In this document: positions 42,861 through 52,147 of the stretch, one piece after another
How positions within the stretch are numbered: position 1 is the stretch's first letter
How the letters are laid out: each line of letters opens with the position of its first letter
Position numbers and translations under genes: made by a program
Assembly (NCBI RefSeq): GCF_003696215.1
Contig: NZ_RFFG01000014.1
Location: 62,001-126,000, forward strand
Reading direction: 5' to 3'
Length of the DNA: 64,000 nt
Source of the DNA: Actinomadura harenae
Lineage (GTDB): Bacteria; Actinomycetota; Actinomycetes; Streptosporangiales; Streptosporangiaceae
The notes under the pieces: generated by a model
What the model was told of the DNA's origin: nothing
The model's database searches: none
The model's input: the letters and a program-made list of their open reading frames with translations, nothing else

Positions 42861-42924
42861 TGATCCGGGGGCCGTCCGCGCGCAGGTTCAGGCACATCCC
42901 TCGCGCACCGCGTCGGCGGTGGGG

Positions 42925-42953
42925 TTGACGGGGATGTACGACTTTGGTCGTAC
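42925..42953 (+). promoter_or_regulatory. Promoter-like -35 box and operator upstream of the ABC exporter
   Basis: TTGACG at 42925-42930 is followed by a perfect inverted repeat GTACGAC-TTTG-GTCGTAC at 42936-42953 that fills the spacer and -10 region. This is a plausible binding site for the neighbouring NarL-type response regulator, by position and by similarity to palindromes used by such regulators; unproven. Confidence 0.55.
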
Positions 42954-43069
42954 GCGGGCGGCGAAGCCAGCCGAAGTGCTGATCCGAACTGTGAACGCGC
43001 GGTCGATGGCACGGGGTTCCCGGCTTCCTAGCGTGGTCCATGACGTTGGAGACCACCGAAGGAGCCGAA

Positions 43070-43843
43070 GTGACCAGCACGTTCACCAACCCGCCCGCGA
43101 CGCCCGGGCGGACCGCCGAGCCGCCGGCGGTCGTCGCCACCGAGGTGAGCAAGGTCTACGGCTCCGGCGACGCGGCCGTGCACGCCCTGCGCGGCGTCAG
43201 CGTCGGGTTCGCGCGCGGCGCGTTCACCGCGATCATGGGACCGTCCGGGTCCGGCAAGTCCACGCTGATGCACTGCCTGGCCGGGCTCGACACGGTCTCC
43301 GGCGGGCAGGTCATGCTCGGCGACGCCGAGCTGACCGCGATGAACGACAAACAGCTCACCCTGCTGCGCCGCGACCGCATCGGGTTCATCTTCCAGGCGT
43401 TCAACCTGCTTCCGACGCTCACCGCCGAGCAGAACATCCTGCTCCCGCTGGAACTCTCCGGACGCAGGCTCGACCGCGCCTGGTTCGACCAGGTCATCGA
43501 CGTGGTCGGGCTGCGCGAGCGGCTCGGGCACCGGCCGAACGAGCTGTCGGGCGGGCAGCAGCAGCGCGTCGCGTGCGCCCGCGCGCTCGTCTCCCGCCCC
43601 GAGGTGATCTTCGCCGACGAGCCGACCGGCAACCTCGACTCGCGCTCCGGCGCCGAGGTGCTCGGCTTCCTGCGCGCGTCCGTCCGCGAGATGGGCCGGA
43701 CGATCGTCATGGTCACGCACGACCCGGTCGCCGCGTCCTACGCCGACCGCGTGGTCTTCCTGCGGGACGGCCAGATCGTCACCGAGCTCTACCAGCCGAC
43801 CCCGGACACCGTCCTCGACCGGCTCAAGAGCCTGGGGGCCTGA
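43070..43843 (+). CDS. MacB-type ABC exporter ATPase (257 aa)
   Basis: ATPase of the MacB/LolD group: Walker [11 protein letters not shown]-loop [16 protein letters not shown], signature [15 protein letters not shown], Walker [14 protein letters not shown] and H-loop VMVTHDP. The GTG at 43070 is chosen because GAAGGAG lies six bases upstream; an upstream ATG at 43040 is unlikely. The permease begins five bases after its stop. Such exporters handle peptides, antibiotics or lipids. Confidence 0.95.
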   Translation: MTSTFTNPPATPGRTAEPPAVVATEVSKVYGSGDAAVHALRGVSVGFARGAFTAIMGPSGSGKSTLMHCLAGLDTVSGGQVMLGDAELTAMNDKQLTLLRRDRIGFIFQAFNLLPTLTAEQNILLPLELSGRRLDRAWFDQVIDVVGLRERLGHRPNELSGGQQQRVACARALVSRPEVIFADEPTGNLDSRSGAEVLGFLRASVREMGRTIVMVTHDPVAASYADRVVFLRDGQIVTELYQPTPDTVLDRLKSLGA

Positions 43844-43848
43844 GCGCG

Positions 43849-46365
43849 ATGCTGAAGACGACCGTCGCCGGGCTCGCCCGGCAGAAACTGCGGCTGCTGC
43901 TCACCGCGCTCGCGATCACCCTCGGCGTCGGGTTCATCACCGGCACGTTCGTGCTGACCGACTCGATGAAGTCCGGGGTCGACAAGACGTTCGCCAAGTC
44001 CGCCGACAAGATCGACGTGGCCGTCCTGCCGAAGCGCGCCGCGGACGACCTGCCCCCGGCACTGCTCGCCAAGGTGAAGGGCGTGCCCGGCGTCACGGAC
44101 GCCGAGGGCCTGGTCAAGGGCGACGCCGCCCTCGTCGGACGGGACGGCAAGGCCGTCGGCGACTCGCCGACCCTCGGCATGTCGATGCCGTCCGGACGCC
44201 TCCTGCGCTACGAACTGAACGGCGGGCGCACCCCGAACGGGCCGTCCGAGGCCGTCCTCGACACCCGCCTCGCCAAGCGCGAGCAGTTCAAGGTCGGCGA
44301 CGCGGTCACCGTCCTCGACCACAAGAACAAGCCGCACCGGTTCACCGTCGTCGGCCTGGTCGACATGGGCATGGACGCCGAGGCGAGCTTCCGGGGCGCG
44401 GTCGGCTTCGACGCCGCCACCACCACCGCGATGACGGGCGTGAAGTCGTTCAGCGAGATCGACGTGCTCGGCGGCGGCCGGGACGCGGTCGCGAGCGCGG
44501 CCGGGCCCGCGTACGACACGCTGACCTCGAAGGCGCTCGCGCAGCGGCTCGCCAAGTCCAACGGCGCGGACACCACGGTCATCCAGACCGGGCTGCTGCT
44601 CTTCGGCCTGGTCGCGATGCTGGTGTCGGCGCTGGTCATCTACAACACGTTCGCGATCCTCATCGCGCAGCGGATGCGCGAGATGGCGCTGCTGCGCTGC
44701 GTCGGCGCGACCCGCCGCCAGGTGTTCGGCGGCGTGCTGACCGAGGCGGTCGTGGTCGGCTTCGTCGGGTCGCTGCTCGGCCTCGCCGCCGGGCTCGGGC
44801 TGGGCGCGGGCGCGCTGGCCGTCATCGGCTCGTTCGACACCGGGATCAAGCTCGCCGGGCCGGCGCTGACCGTCCGGACCGTTCTGGTCGCCCTGCTCGT
44901 CGGCGTCGTCGTGACCGTCGTCTCGGCGCTGGTGCCCGCCCGCGCCGCCACCCGCGTCGCGCCCGTCGCCGCCCTCCGCGCCGACCTGGAGCCCGGCAGC
45001 GGCACGTTCCGGCTCGGCTGGGTCCGGACGGTCCTGACCGCGCTGTTCGGCGTCGTCGGCGTCGGCCTCGCCGGGTACGGCGGGTTCGGCTCCGCCAAGG
45101 GCGAGTCGGCCATGTACATGGTCGCGCTCGGCGGAATGCTGTTCTTCCTCGCCGTCGTCGCCGCGATGCCCGCGCTGGTGCGCCCCCTCGGACGCGTGAT
45201 CGGGGCCCTCCCCGCGAAGACCGGCGGCGTGCCCGCGCGGCTCGCCGTCGAGAACGCGCGCCGCTCGCCGCGCCGCACCGCGACCACCACGATCGCGCTG
45301 ACCATCGGGATCGGGCTGATGAGCCTGTTCTCCGTCGTCGCCGCCAGCGGCAGCGCCACCGTGAACGCGCAGCTCGACAAGCACTTCCCCGTGGACTTCC
45401 AGGTCCAGTCGCAGTTCGGCGACAGCAAGTCCGCCGCGGACGAGGCGAGCCGGCGCGTGCCGTCCTCGCTGGTCGCGGACCTGCGGGCGCTGCCGCAGCT
45501 CGGCGAGGTCACCGCCGCCCGCGAGGCCGGGCGGCCGAAGTCGGGCCACCGGGACACCACGGTCACGACCGTCACCGAGTCCGCGTTCGGCTCGATGATC
45601 AAGCTCGGAACGGTGAAGGGCTCGGTCGCCGCGCCCAAGCCCGGCACGCTGATCGTCGACAAGGACACCGCCAGGGACAAGCACTACCAGGTCGGGCAGA
45701 CCGTCCAGGTCCGCGGCGACCGCGGCGTCCTGCCGCTCACGGTCGCCGGGGTCTTCAGCGGGGACGTGCCGCTGCGCGGCGTCCTGATCGGCCCGGCCGA
45801 CTTCGCGCGGGTCTCCGCCGTCCAGGACGCCGCGACGGTCTGGGCGAAGACCAAGCCGGGCGTCCAGGTGGACGAGGCGCGCGGCGCCGTCGACGCGGCG
45901 ACCAAGGCGTACCCGACGATCCGGGTCGGGTCCATGGCGGAGATGCGCGACCAGTTCGGCAAGGCCGTGAACACGCTGCTGATGGTGTTCGGCGGGCTGC
46001 TCGGCCTCGCCATCGTGATCGCGCTGTTCGGCATCGCCAACACGCTGTCGCTGTCGGTGGTGGAGCGCACCCGCGAGTCCGCGCTGCTCCGCGCCCTCGG
46101 CCTCACGCGGCGGCAGCTGCGCCGGATGCTGTCGGTGGAAGCCCTGGTCATGGCCGTGATCGGCGCCGTCACCGGGATCGTCCTCGGGGTCGGCTTCGGC
46201 GCGGCCGCGACGTACTCCATGAGCGACAGCGCGGTGTTCGCCGTCCCGTACGCGCAGATCATCGGGTTCGTCGTGCTGGCGGCGGTCGCGGGCGTCCTGG
46301 CGGCCGTCATGCCGGCCCGCCGCGCCGCGAAGGCGTCGGTCGTCGAGTCCCTCTCGTCCGGCTGA
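43849..46365 (+). CDS. FtsX/MacB-type ABC permease (838 aa)
   Basis: Large permease with two FtsX domains. A first helix (RLLLTALAITLGVGFITGTFVL) is followed by an extracellular MacB core domain (about 45-255), three helices with ALLRCVGATRRQVFGGVLTEA, a second extracellular region (about 510-700) and three helices ending with RESALLRALGLTRRQLRRMLSVEA. The ten-helix type exports antimicrobial or lipid substrates without a porin. The ATG at 43849 follows a GGGGG ribosome binding site. A perfect hairpin terminator follows the gene. Confidence 0.94.
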   Translation: MLKTTVAGLARQKLRLLLTALAITLGVGFITGTFVLTDSMKSGVDKTFAKSADKIDVAVLPKRAADDLPPALLAKVKGVPGVTDAEGLVKGDAALVGRDGKAVGDSPTLGMSMPSGRLLRYELNGGRTPNGPSEAVLDTRLAKREQFKVGDAVTVLDHKNKPHRFTVVGLVDMGMDAEASFRGAVGFDAATTTAMTGVKSFSEIDVLGGGRDAVASAAGPAYDTLTSKALAQRLAKSNGADTTVIQTGLLLFGLVAMLVSALVIYNTFAILIAQRMREMALLRCVGATRRQVFGGVLTEAVVVGFVGSLLGLAAGLGLGAGALAVIGSFDTGIKLAGPALTVRTVLVALLVGVVVTVVSALVPARAATRVAPVAALRADLEPGSGTFRLGWVRTVLTALFGVVGVGLAGYGGFGSAKGESAMYMVALGGMLFFLAVVAAMPALVRPLGRVIGALPAKTGGVPARLAVENARRSPRRTATTTIALTIGIGLMSLFSVVAASGSATVNAQLDKHFPVDFQVQSQFGDSKSAADEASRRVPSSLVADLRALPQLGEVTAAREAGRPKSGHRDTTVTTVTESAFGSMIKLGTVKGSVAAPKPGTLIVDKDTARDKHYQVGQTVQVRGDRGVLPLTVAGVFSGDVPLRGVLIGPADFARVSAVQDAATVWAKTKPGVQVDEARGAVDAATKAYPTIRVGSMAEMRDQFGKAVNTLLMVFGGLLGLAIVIALFGIANTLSLSVVERTRESALLRALGLTRRQLRRMLSVEALVMAVIGAVTGIVLGVGFGAAATYSMSDSAVFAVPYAQIIGFVVLAAVAGVLAAVMPARRAAKASVVESLSSG

Positions 46366-46381
46366 GCCCTCGGAAGGAACA

Positions 46382-46416
46382 GGGAGCCCGCGTGGTCGAC
46401 GACCACGCGGGCTCCC
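46382..46416. terminator. Terminator after the ABC permease gene
   Basis: Perfect 16-base arms GGGAGCCCGCGTGGTC / GACCACGCGGGCTCCC with a GAC loop, 16 bases after the stop; followed by TCATT. Confidence 0.85.
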
Positions 46417-46455
46417 TCATTGGGGCTGCATCCCCGGTGACCTGCGGAAAGGCCA

Positions 46456-46490
46456 CCGCCCCACCGCATCCCGTCGATGCGGTGGGGCGG
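46456..46490. terminator. Second stem-loop between convergent genes
   Basis: Perfect 14-base arms CCGCCCCACCGCAT / ATGCGGTGGGGCGG with a CCCGTCG loop. It may terminate the leftward secreted-protein gene or reinforce the first terminator. Confidence 0.65.
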
Positions 46491-46594
46491 GCGCGGCGCG
46501 TCCGGCTGCGCGGCCGGAGAAGGGCCCCCGGCCGCGGCCCTCGTCAGCCCGGACGGCCGCAGGCTGTGTCAGCGCTCGTCGCGCGGGCGGGTGC

Positions 46595-46879
46595 TCAGCG
46601 CTCGCCGCTCAGGCCGTGATCCTCGCCGCCGGCGAGGCTGCGGTTGCCGTCGTTGCGGACGGAGTCGCCGTCGCAGGAGGTGCCGGCCTGGCCCGCGAGC
46701 GACACCGTCCCGCAGGTCACGCCGTACCCGCCGACCATCACGAAGTTCACGGTGTTGCCGTTCGCGGTGCCCCTGTTGGTGTTGTGCGTGTGGGTGTCGG
46801 CGTGGGCGGGCCCGGCCAGGAAGGTGGCCCCGGCGATGGTCGCGGTGACGGTGGCGGTCTTGAGGACGGTCTTGATCAC
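46595..46879 (-). CDS. Small secreted protein with two cysteines (94 aa)
   Basis: The N-terminal signal peptide (MIKTVLKTATVTATIAGATF..AHA) ends near residue 27, followed by a His/Thr-rich segment (DTHTHNTNRG), a hydrophobic strand NTVNFVMVGGYGVTC and two cysteines at 56 and 69. It is weakly chaplin-like but lacks the GN..PV core; it may belong to an actinomycete surface-protein family. The GTG at 46877-46879 is used because GGAG precedes it by six bases; an ATG four codons upstream lies inside the ribosome binding site. Confidence 0.65.
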   Translation of the reverse strand: MIKTVLKTATVTATIAGATFLAGPAHADTHTHNTNRGTANGNTVNFVMVGGYGVTCGTVSLAGQAGTSCDGDSVRNDGNRSLAGGEDHGLSGER

Positions 46880-47170
46880 GGTGGGCTCCATCTCCTCGGG
46901 GGGCGGGTGTCCTTGGACATCCGGTGGGACTTACTTGACCTGCTCATGACGGCCGTCACCTCTTCAGAGTTACTCCGCGTGTGCTTGCGGTGGCAAGGGG
47001 TCGCCGTTCCGGCCGGGGCAAATGTGGCCGCTGTGCGGGGTTTGGCGTCACCATGGGTAGCCGCATGGTCACCACGCTGCGATGGCGCGGCGGTTCCGGA
47101 CGCGTCGCGACCCGCGGGTACGCTGGATCGCGCACGTCCGGTACCTACCTTGAGGACTGGAACGAAACCG

Positions 47171-48085
47171 ATGAACGCATCTGCCATGCCCGTCTCAGGG
47201 CTGCCCGATCCCGCGGACCGCCCGGCCCGGCTCTCCGTCGGCGTCGTCGGCGCCGGACGGGTCGGCACGGCCCTCGGCGTCGCGCTCGGCCACGCCGGGC
47301 ACCGCGTGGTCGCGGTGTCGGCGGTGTCCGCGGCGTCCCGGCAGCGGGCCGAGGAGCGGCTGCCCGGCGCCGAGGTCACCGACCCCCGGGACGTGGTCGC
47401 CGCGTCCGAGCTCGTCCTGCTGACGGTCCCCGACGACGCGCTGCGCGAGCTCGCCGCCGGGCTCGCCGCGACCGGGGCGCCCCTGGAGGGACGTCTCGTC
47501 GTCCACACGAGCGGACGGTACGGCGCGGCCGTCCTGAACCCGCTCACCCAGGCGGGCGCGCTGCCGCTGGCCCTGCATCCCGTGATGACCTTCACCGGAC
47601 GCCCCGACGACGTGAACCGGCTCACCGGCATCTCGTTCGGCGTGACCGCGCCGGAGCCGCTGCGCCCGGTCGCCGAGGCGCTGGTTCTGGAGATGGGCGG
47701 CGAGCCCGCCTGGATCGACGAGGAGCGGCGTCCGCTGTACCACGCGGCGCTCGCGGGCGGCGCGAACCACCTGGTCACGCTGGTCGTGGAGGCGATGGAC
47801 CTGCTGCGCCGGGCGGGCGTGGACGAGCCGGGCCGGATGCTCGGCCCGCTGCTCGGCGCCGCCCTGGACAACGGCCTGCGGCTCGGCATCGACGGGCTGT
47901 CCGGCCCGGTCGCGCGCGGTGACGCGGGCACGGTCGCCGAGCACGTCGCCGAGCTGGACCGGATCTCCCCGGAGAGCCGCAACGCCTATGTCGCGCTGGC
48001 GCGACTCACCGCCGACCGGGCGCTCGCCGCCGGCCGGCTGAAGCCCGAGGACGCCGAGCGCCTGCTCGAGGCCCTCGCCGACTGA
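47171..48085 (+). CDS. Rossmann-fold DUF2520 protein linked to pantothenate synthesis (304 aa)
   Basis: NAD(P)-binding motif VGVVGAGRVGTALGVAL (GxGxxG) followed by a dehydrogenase-like fold with LTVPDDALRELA, LHPVMTFTG and the C-terminal DUF2520 helical domain (YHAALAGGANHLVTLV). The family resembles ketopantoate reductase or prephenate-type dehydrogenases and is often found next to panC in actinobacteria, as it is here (126 bases upstream). It could supply ketopantoate reductase activity, but this is inference. Confidence 0.85.
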   Translation: MNASAMPVSGLPDPADRPARLSVGVVGAGRVGTALGVALGHAGHRVVAVSAVSAASRQRAEERLPGAEVTDPRDVVAASELVLLTVPDDALRELAAGLAATGAPLEGRLVVHTSGRYGAAVLNPLTQAGALPLALHPVMTFTGRPDDVNRLTGISFGVTAPEPLRPVAEALVLEMGGEPAWIDEERRPLYHAALAGGANHLVTLVVEAMDLLRRAGVDEPGRMLGPLLGAALDNGLRLGIDGLSGPVARGDAGTVAEHVAELDRISPESRNAYVALARLTADRALAAGRLKPEDAERLLEALAD

Positions 48086-48210
48086 CCGGTCGCCCCGGCC
48101 GGCCCACATGACGACCCCGCGCTCCGGCCCGGCGGCCCCCCGCCGCCGCGCCGGTCCGGGACGGCGCGCCGACCGCCCGTGGGGGCGGCGGCCGACCCAG
48201 TGGAGGATTC

Positions 48211-49077
48211 TTGACACCGGTGATCGCGAAGACCCGCGAGGAACTGGCGGCCGTGCGGTCCGGCGTCCGGGGGACGCTGGCGCTGGTGCCGACGATGGGC
48301 GCGCTGCACGAGGGGCACCGCTCCCTGCTCCGCCGCGCCCGGCGGGAGGCCGGCACCGTGGCGGTGTCGATCTTCGTCAACCCGCTCCAGTTCGGGCCCG
48401 GCGAGGACCTGGACCGCTATCCGCGCACGTTCGCGGCGGACATCGAGGCGTGCGCCGCGGAGGGCGTGGACATCGTGTTCGCGCCGACCCCCGAGATCAT
48501 GTACCCGGGCGAGCCGGTGGTGACGATCGACCCGGGCGCGATGGGCCGGATCGTGGAGGGCGAGACCCGTCCCGGGCATTTCGCCGGAATGCTCACGGTC
48601 GTCGCGAAGTTGTTGAACCTGACGCGTCCGGACGTCGCGATCTTCGGGGAGAAGGACGCCCAGCAGCTCGCGATGATCCGCCGGATGGTCGCCGACCTGG
48701 ACCTTCCGGTCGAGATCATCGGGGCCCCGACCGTCCGCGAGCCCGACGGGCTGGCGCTGTCCAGCCGCAACCGCTACCTCGGCGAGGACGAGCGGACCAC
48801 GGCCCTCGCGCTGTCCCGGGCCCTCCGGGCGGGCGCGGACGCGGTGGCGGACGGCCCGGACGCGGTGCGCCACGCGGCGCGGAAGGTCCTCGCCGAGGCG
48901 GAGGCGGCCGCGCCCCCGCTGGAGCTCGACTACCTGGTGCTCGTCGATCCCGCGACGTTCACCGAGGTCGCGGGCGACCATGACGGCCCGGCGGTGCTCG
49001 CCGTGGCGGGCCTGGTGGGGGCCACCCACCTGATCGACAACGTCCCCCTGGAGTTCGGCAAGGAGTCGCTGCGATGA
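48211..49077 (+). CDS. panC: Pantothenate synthetase (288 aa)
   Basis: ATP-dependent condensation of pantoate and beta-alanine. The motifs [18 protein letters not shown] (nucleotidyltransferase HxGH), [36 protein letters not shown] and [17 protein letters not shown] and the KMSKS-equivalent LSSRNRYL are intact. The start is a TTG at 48211 directly after GGAGGATTC. The panD start overlaps its stop (ATGA), and PanD supplies the beta-alanine. Confidence 0.97.
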   Translation: MTPVIAKTREELAAVRSGVRGTLALVPTMGALHEGHRSLLRRARREAGTVAVSIFVNPLQFGPGEDLDRYPRTFAADIEACAAEGVDIVFAPTPEIMYPGEPVVTIDPGAMGRIVEGETRPGHFAGMLTVVAKLLNLTRPDVAIFGEKDAQQLAMIRRMVADLDLPVEIIGAPTVREPDGLALSSRNRYLGEDERTTALALSRALRAGADAVADGPDAVRHAARKVLAEAEAAAPPLELDYLVLVDPATFTEVAGDHDGPAVLAVAGLVGATHLIDNVPLEFGKESLR

Positions 49078-49487
49078 TCCGGACGATGTTCAAGAGCAAG
49101 ATCCACCGCGCCACGGTGACCCAGGCCGACCTGCACTACGTCGGTTCGATCACGGTGGACGCCGACCTGATGGACGCCGCCGACCTGCTCCCCGGCGAGC
49201 AGGTGGACGTGGTGGACATCGACAACGGCGCGCGGCTGTCCACGTACCTGATCGCGGGCGAGCGCGGCTCCGGTGTGATCGGCATCAACGGCGCGGCGGC
49301 GCGGCTCGTCCAGACCGGCGACCTGGTGATCATCATCAGCTACGCGCAGCTGACCGACGCCGAGGCGCGCGCGTTCACCCCGACCGTGGTGCACGTGGAC
49401 GCCGGCAACAGGATCGTCGCGCTCGGCGGCGACCCGGCCGAGCCGGTCCCCGGCACCGACCAGCTTCGTCCCGCGCACTCCCTCTGA
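49074..49487 (+). CDS. panD: Aspartate 1-decarboxylase proenzyme (137 aa)
   Basis: Makes beta-alanine from aspartate. It is synthesised as a proenzyme that cleaves itself between G24 and S25 (HYVGSITVD) to create the pyruvoyl cofactor. Other conserved segments are [18 protein letters not shown] and [26 protein letters not shown]. Catalytic Lys9 (KSKIHRA) is present. It overlaps panC by four bases. A perfect hairpin terminator follows. Confidence 0.96.
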   Translation: MIRTMFKSKIHRATVTQADLHYVGSITVDADLMDAADLLPGEQVDVVDIDNGARLSTYLIAGERGSGVIGINGAAARLVQTGDLVIIISYAQLTDAEARAFTPTVVHVDAGNRIVALGGDPAEPVPGTDQLRPAHSL

Positions 49488-49529
49488 CCGGCGCTGAGCG
49501 ACCCTGACCCGCGCCGACCTGGGTTTCTC

Positions 49530-49563
49530 CGGACGCCGCCACCCGATCGGGTGGCGGCGTCCG
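49530..49563. terminator. Terminator after panD
   Basis: Perfect 17-base arms CGGACGCCGCCACCCGA / TCGGGTGGCGGCGTCCG that abut without a spacer, so a small loop must form in the centre. GCGTTTGT follows. Confidence 0.8.
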
Positions 49564-49642
49564 GCGTTTGTGGGGGGTCTCACACCGCCGACCTCCGAGG
49601 TTAGTGTCAGAATGACGAAAACTGCCTCCCCGAGGAGGGCGC

Positions 49643-51262
49643 ATGATCCCCCGACCGCTCACCGCCCCCGCGCCCGGATGGACCCGGACCGCCGACACCG
49701 TCGTCATCGGCTCCGGCATCGCCGGGCTCGTCGCCGCGCTGCGCTGCCACGAACGCGGCCAGAGCGTCCTGCTGGTCACCAAGGCGCTGCTCGACGCGGG
49801 CTCCACCCGCTGGGCGCAGGGCGGGATCGCCGCCGCGCTCGACCCCGCCGACACCCCGGACGAGCACCTGGCCGACACGCTCACCGCCGGGGCCGGGGTC
49901 TGCGACGAGGACGCCGTCCGGGTGCTGGTCACCGAGGGCCCGGCGGCCGTCCGGCGGCTCGCCGACCTGGGCACGGCGTTCGACCGCGACGCGTCCGGCG
50001 CGCTCGAACTCGGCCGCGAGGGAGGACACCACCGGCGGCGGATCGCCCACGCGGGCGGCGACGCGACCGGGGCGGAGATCAGCCGGGCGCTGCGCGCCGC
50101 GCTGAAGGAGCACCAGATCGAGGCGATCGAGAACGCCCTGGTCCTCGACCTGATCAAGGACGCCGAGGGACGCGCCGCCGGGGTCACCCTGCACGTCATG
50201 GGGGAGGGTTCGCCGAGCGGCGTCGGGGCCGTCCGGGCGCGGGCGGTCGTGCTCGCGACGGGCGGGCTCGGCCAGGTCTACTCCTCGACGACCAACCCCG
50301 AGGTGTCCACCGGGGACGGCGTGGCGCTGGCCCTGCGCGCCGGGGCCGACGTCGCCGACCTGGAGTTCGTCCAGTTCCACCCGACGTCGCTGTGGACCGG
50401 TGAGGGCGCCCGCGGACGGCAGCCGCTCGTCTCCGAGGCCGTCCGGGGCGAGGGCGCGCACCTGATCGACCACGACGGCGTCCGGTTCATGGTCGGACGC
50501 CACGAACTCGCCGAACTCGCCCCGCGCGACGTCGTCGCCAAGGGGATCATGACGCGGATGCGGGAGACCGGCGCGTCCCACATGCTCCTGGACGGCCGCC
50601 ACTTCGGCGCCGGCCTGTGGGAACGCCGCTTCCCGACCATCCTCGCGGCCTGCCGCCACCACGGCGTCGACCCGGTGACCGAGCCGATCCCGGTCGCGCC
50701 GTCCGCGCACTACGCGAGCGGCGGCGTCCGCACCGATCTGTGGGGCCGGACGGCCGTCCCCGGCCTGTACGCGTGCGGAGAGGTCGCCCGGACCGGCGTC
50801 CACGGCGCGAACCGGCTCGCGTCGAACTCCCTCCTCGAGGGCCTGGTCTACGCCGAGCGCATCGCCGCGGCCATCGCCGACGACGCCCCCGAACCCGGCG
50901 AGCCAGTCGCATCCGAGGACGTCGCCGAGCGCCCCGAGACCGGACGGGACGTCCGGAGCGAGATCCAGCGGATCATGGCCGCGCACGCCGGGGTGCTCCG
51001 CACCGCGGGCGGCCTCGCCACCGCCGACCGGGAGCTCGCGGCCCTCGCCGGGACGCTCGGCGAGCGCGGCGTCGACGGCTGGGAGGCGGCCAACCTGCAC
51101 ACGGTCGCGAGCGCGATCGTCGCCGCCGCGCGCCTGCGCGAGGAGACCCGCGGCAGCCACTGGCGCGACGACCGTCCAGGCCGCGACGACGCGAACTGGC
51201 GGGGGCGGCTGGTCACCCGGCTGACCTCGGATGGGACCCTGCAAACCGAGTTCGAGCGCTGA
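49643..51262 (+). CDS. nadB: L-aspartate oxidase (539 aa)
   Basis: Flavoenzyme that oxidises aspartate to iminoaspartate for de novo NAD synthesis. FAD-binding motif TVVIGSGIAGLVAALRC at the N-terminus, substrate region STRWAQGGIAAAL, LATGGLGQVYSSTTNPE, LEFVQFHPTSLW, HYASGGVRTDLWGRTAVPGLYACGEVA and GANRLASNSLLEGLVYAERIA are intact. The ATG at 49643 follows GAGGAGGGC. nadC follows after 13 bases. The partner nadA is not in this window. Confidence 0.97.
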   Translation: MIPRPLTAPAPGWTRTADTVVIGSGIAGLVAALRCHERGQSVLLVTKALLDAGSTRWAQGGIAAALDPADTPDEHLADTLTAGAGVCDEDAVRVLVTEGPAAVRRLADLGTAFDRDASGALELGREGGHHRRRIAHAGGDATGAEISRALRAALKEHQIEAIENALVLDLIKDAEGRAAGVTLHVMGEGSPSGVGAVRARAVVLATGGLGQVYSSTTNPEVSTGDGVALALRAGADVADLEFVQFHPTSLWTGEGARGRQPLVSEAVRGEGAHLIDHDGVRFMVGRHELAELAPRDVVAKGIMTRMRETGASHMLLDGRHFGAGLWERRFPTILAACRHHGVDPVTEPIPVAPSAHYASGGVRTDLWGRTAVPGLYACGEVARTGVHGANRLASNSLLEGLVYAERIAAAIADDAPEPGEPVASEDVAERPETGRDVRSEIQRIMAAHAGVLRTAGGLATADRELAALAGTLGERGVDGWEAANLHTVASAIVAAARLREETRGSHWRDDRPGRDDANWRGRLVTRLTSDGTLQTEFER

Positions 51263-51275
51263 GGAGGAACCGAGG

Positions 51276-52133
51276 ATGGATGCGGAACTCGCCGACCGCC
51301 TGCGGGCGGCCGGGCTGGACGCCGGCGCCGTCGAGCGGCTGGTCCGGACCGCCCTGGACGAGGACGGCCCCGAGGACGTCACCAGCACGCCGATCTTCGC
51401 CCCGGACGAGCGGTCCACCGGTGACTTCACCGCCCGCGAGGACGGCGTCGTCGCCGGGATCCCCGTCGCCGGAGTCGTGTTCGACCTGCTCGGCATCGAC
51501 GCCGAGGACAAGGCCGCCGACGGCGACCGGGTGACGAGGGGCCAGGTGCTGATCTCGGTCTCCGGGCCGACCAGGGCCGTCCTGCGGGCCGAGCGGATCG
51601 CGCTGAACCTGCTCACCCACCTGTCCGGCGTCGCGACCGCGACCCGGGCCTGGGCGGACGCGATCGGGGACACCAAGGCCCGCGTCCGCGACACCCGCAA
51701 GACGCTGCCGGGGCTGCGCGCCGTCCAGAAGTACGCGGTGCGCTGCGGCGGCGGCGTGAACCACCGCATGGGCCTGTCGGACGCGGCGCTCGTCAAGGAC
51801 AACCACATCGCCGCGGCGGGCTCGGTGACCAAGGCGTACGAGGCGATCCGCGCCGCGCACCCGGCCCTCCACGTCCAGGTGGAGTGCGACACGCTGGACC
51901 AGGTCCGCGAGGCCGTCGAGGCGGGCGCGACGTCCCTCCTGCTGGACAACATGGACCAGGACACGATGCTCGAGGCGGTCCGCCTGGTGGACGGCCGGGC
52001 CGAGCTGGAGGCGTCCGGCGGACTCACCCTGGACCAGGCCCGAGATGCCGCCGTGACCGGTGTCGACTACCTTGCGGTGGGTGCGCTGACGCATTCGGCG
52101 CGCGTGTTCGACATCGGCCTTGACTTCACCTGA
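51276..52133 (+). CDS. nadC: Nicotinate-nucleotide pyrophosphorylase (quinolinate phosphoribosyltransferase) (285 aa)
   Basis: Converts quinolinate and PRPP to nicotinate mononucleotide. Family segments ALDEDGPEDVTS, ERIALNLLTHLSGVAT, RDTRKTLPGLRAVQKYAVRCGGGVNHRMGL and VQVECDTLDQVREA, TSLLLDNM and LEASGGLTLDQARDAAVTGVDYLAVGALTHS are present. The ATG at 51276 is favoured by GGAGGAACCGAGG. It is co-transcribed with nadB and coaX. Confidence 0.97.
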   Translation: MDAELADRLRAAGLDAGAVERLVRTALDEDGPEDVTSTPIFAPDERSTGDFTAREDGVVAGIPVAGVVFDLLGIDAEDKAADGDRVTRGQVLISVSGPTRAVLRAERIALNLLTHLSGVATATRAWADAIGDTKARVRDTRKTLPGLRAVQKYAVRCGGGVNHRMGLSDAALVKDNHIAAAGSVTKAYEAIRAAHPALHVQVECDTLDQVREAVEAGATSLLLDNMDQDTMLEAVRLVDGRAELEASGGLTLDQARDAAVTGVDYLAVGALTHSARVFDIGLDFT

Positions 52134-52147
52134 TCAGCGGGGACCTG

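Larger units (their letters stand above)
42708..43069. other. Intergenic region between the chaplin-like gene and the ABC exporter
   Basis: Holds, from left to right, a terminator (42768-42797), a short tract of imperfect 14-16-base repeats (42798-42860) and the putative ABC promoter with an operator palindrome (42925-42953). No gene is supported. Confidence 0.55.

Noticed and set aside
42757..43848. N-terminal extension of the ABC permease frame across the ATPase gene
   Set aside because: The ATPase frame has all ABC motifs in the overlapping stretch; the permease starts at the ATG after its stop.
49643..51262. nadB assigned as succinate dehydrogenase flavoprotein
   Set aside because: Although related, the length, the direct nadC-coaX neighbours and the absence of sdhB/C/D genes favour L-aspartate oxidase.
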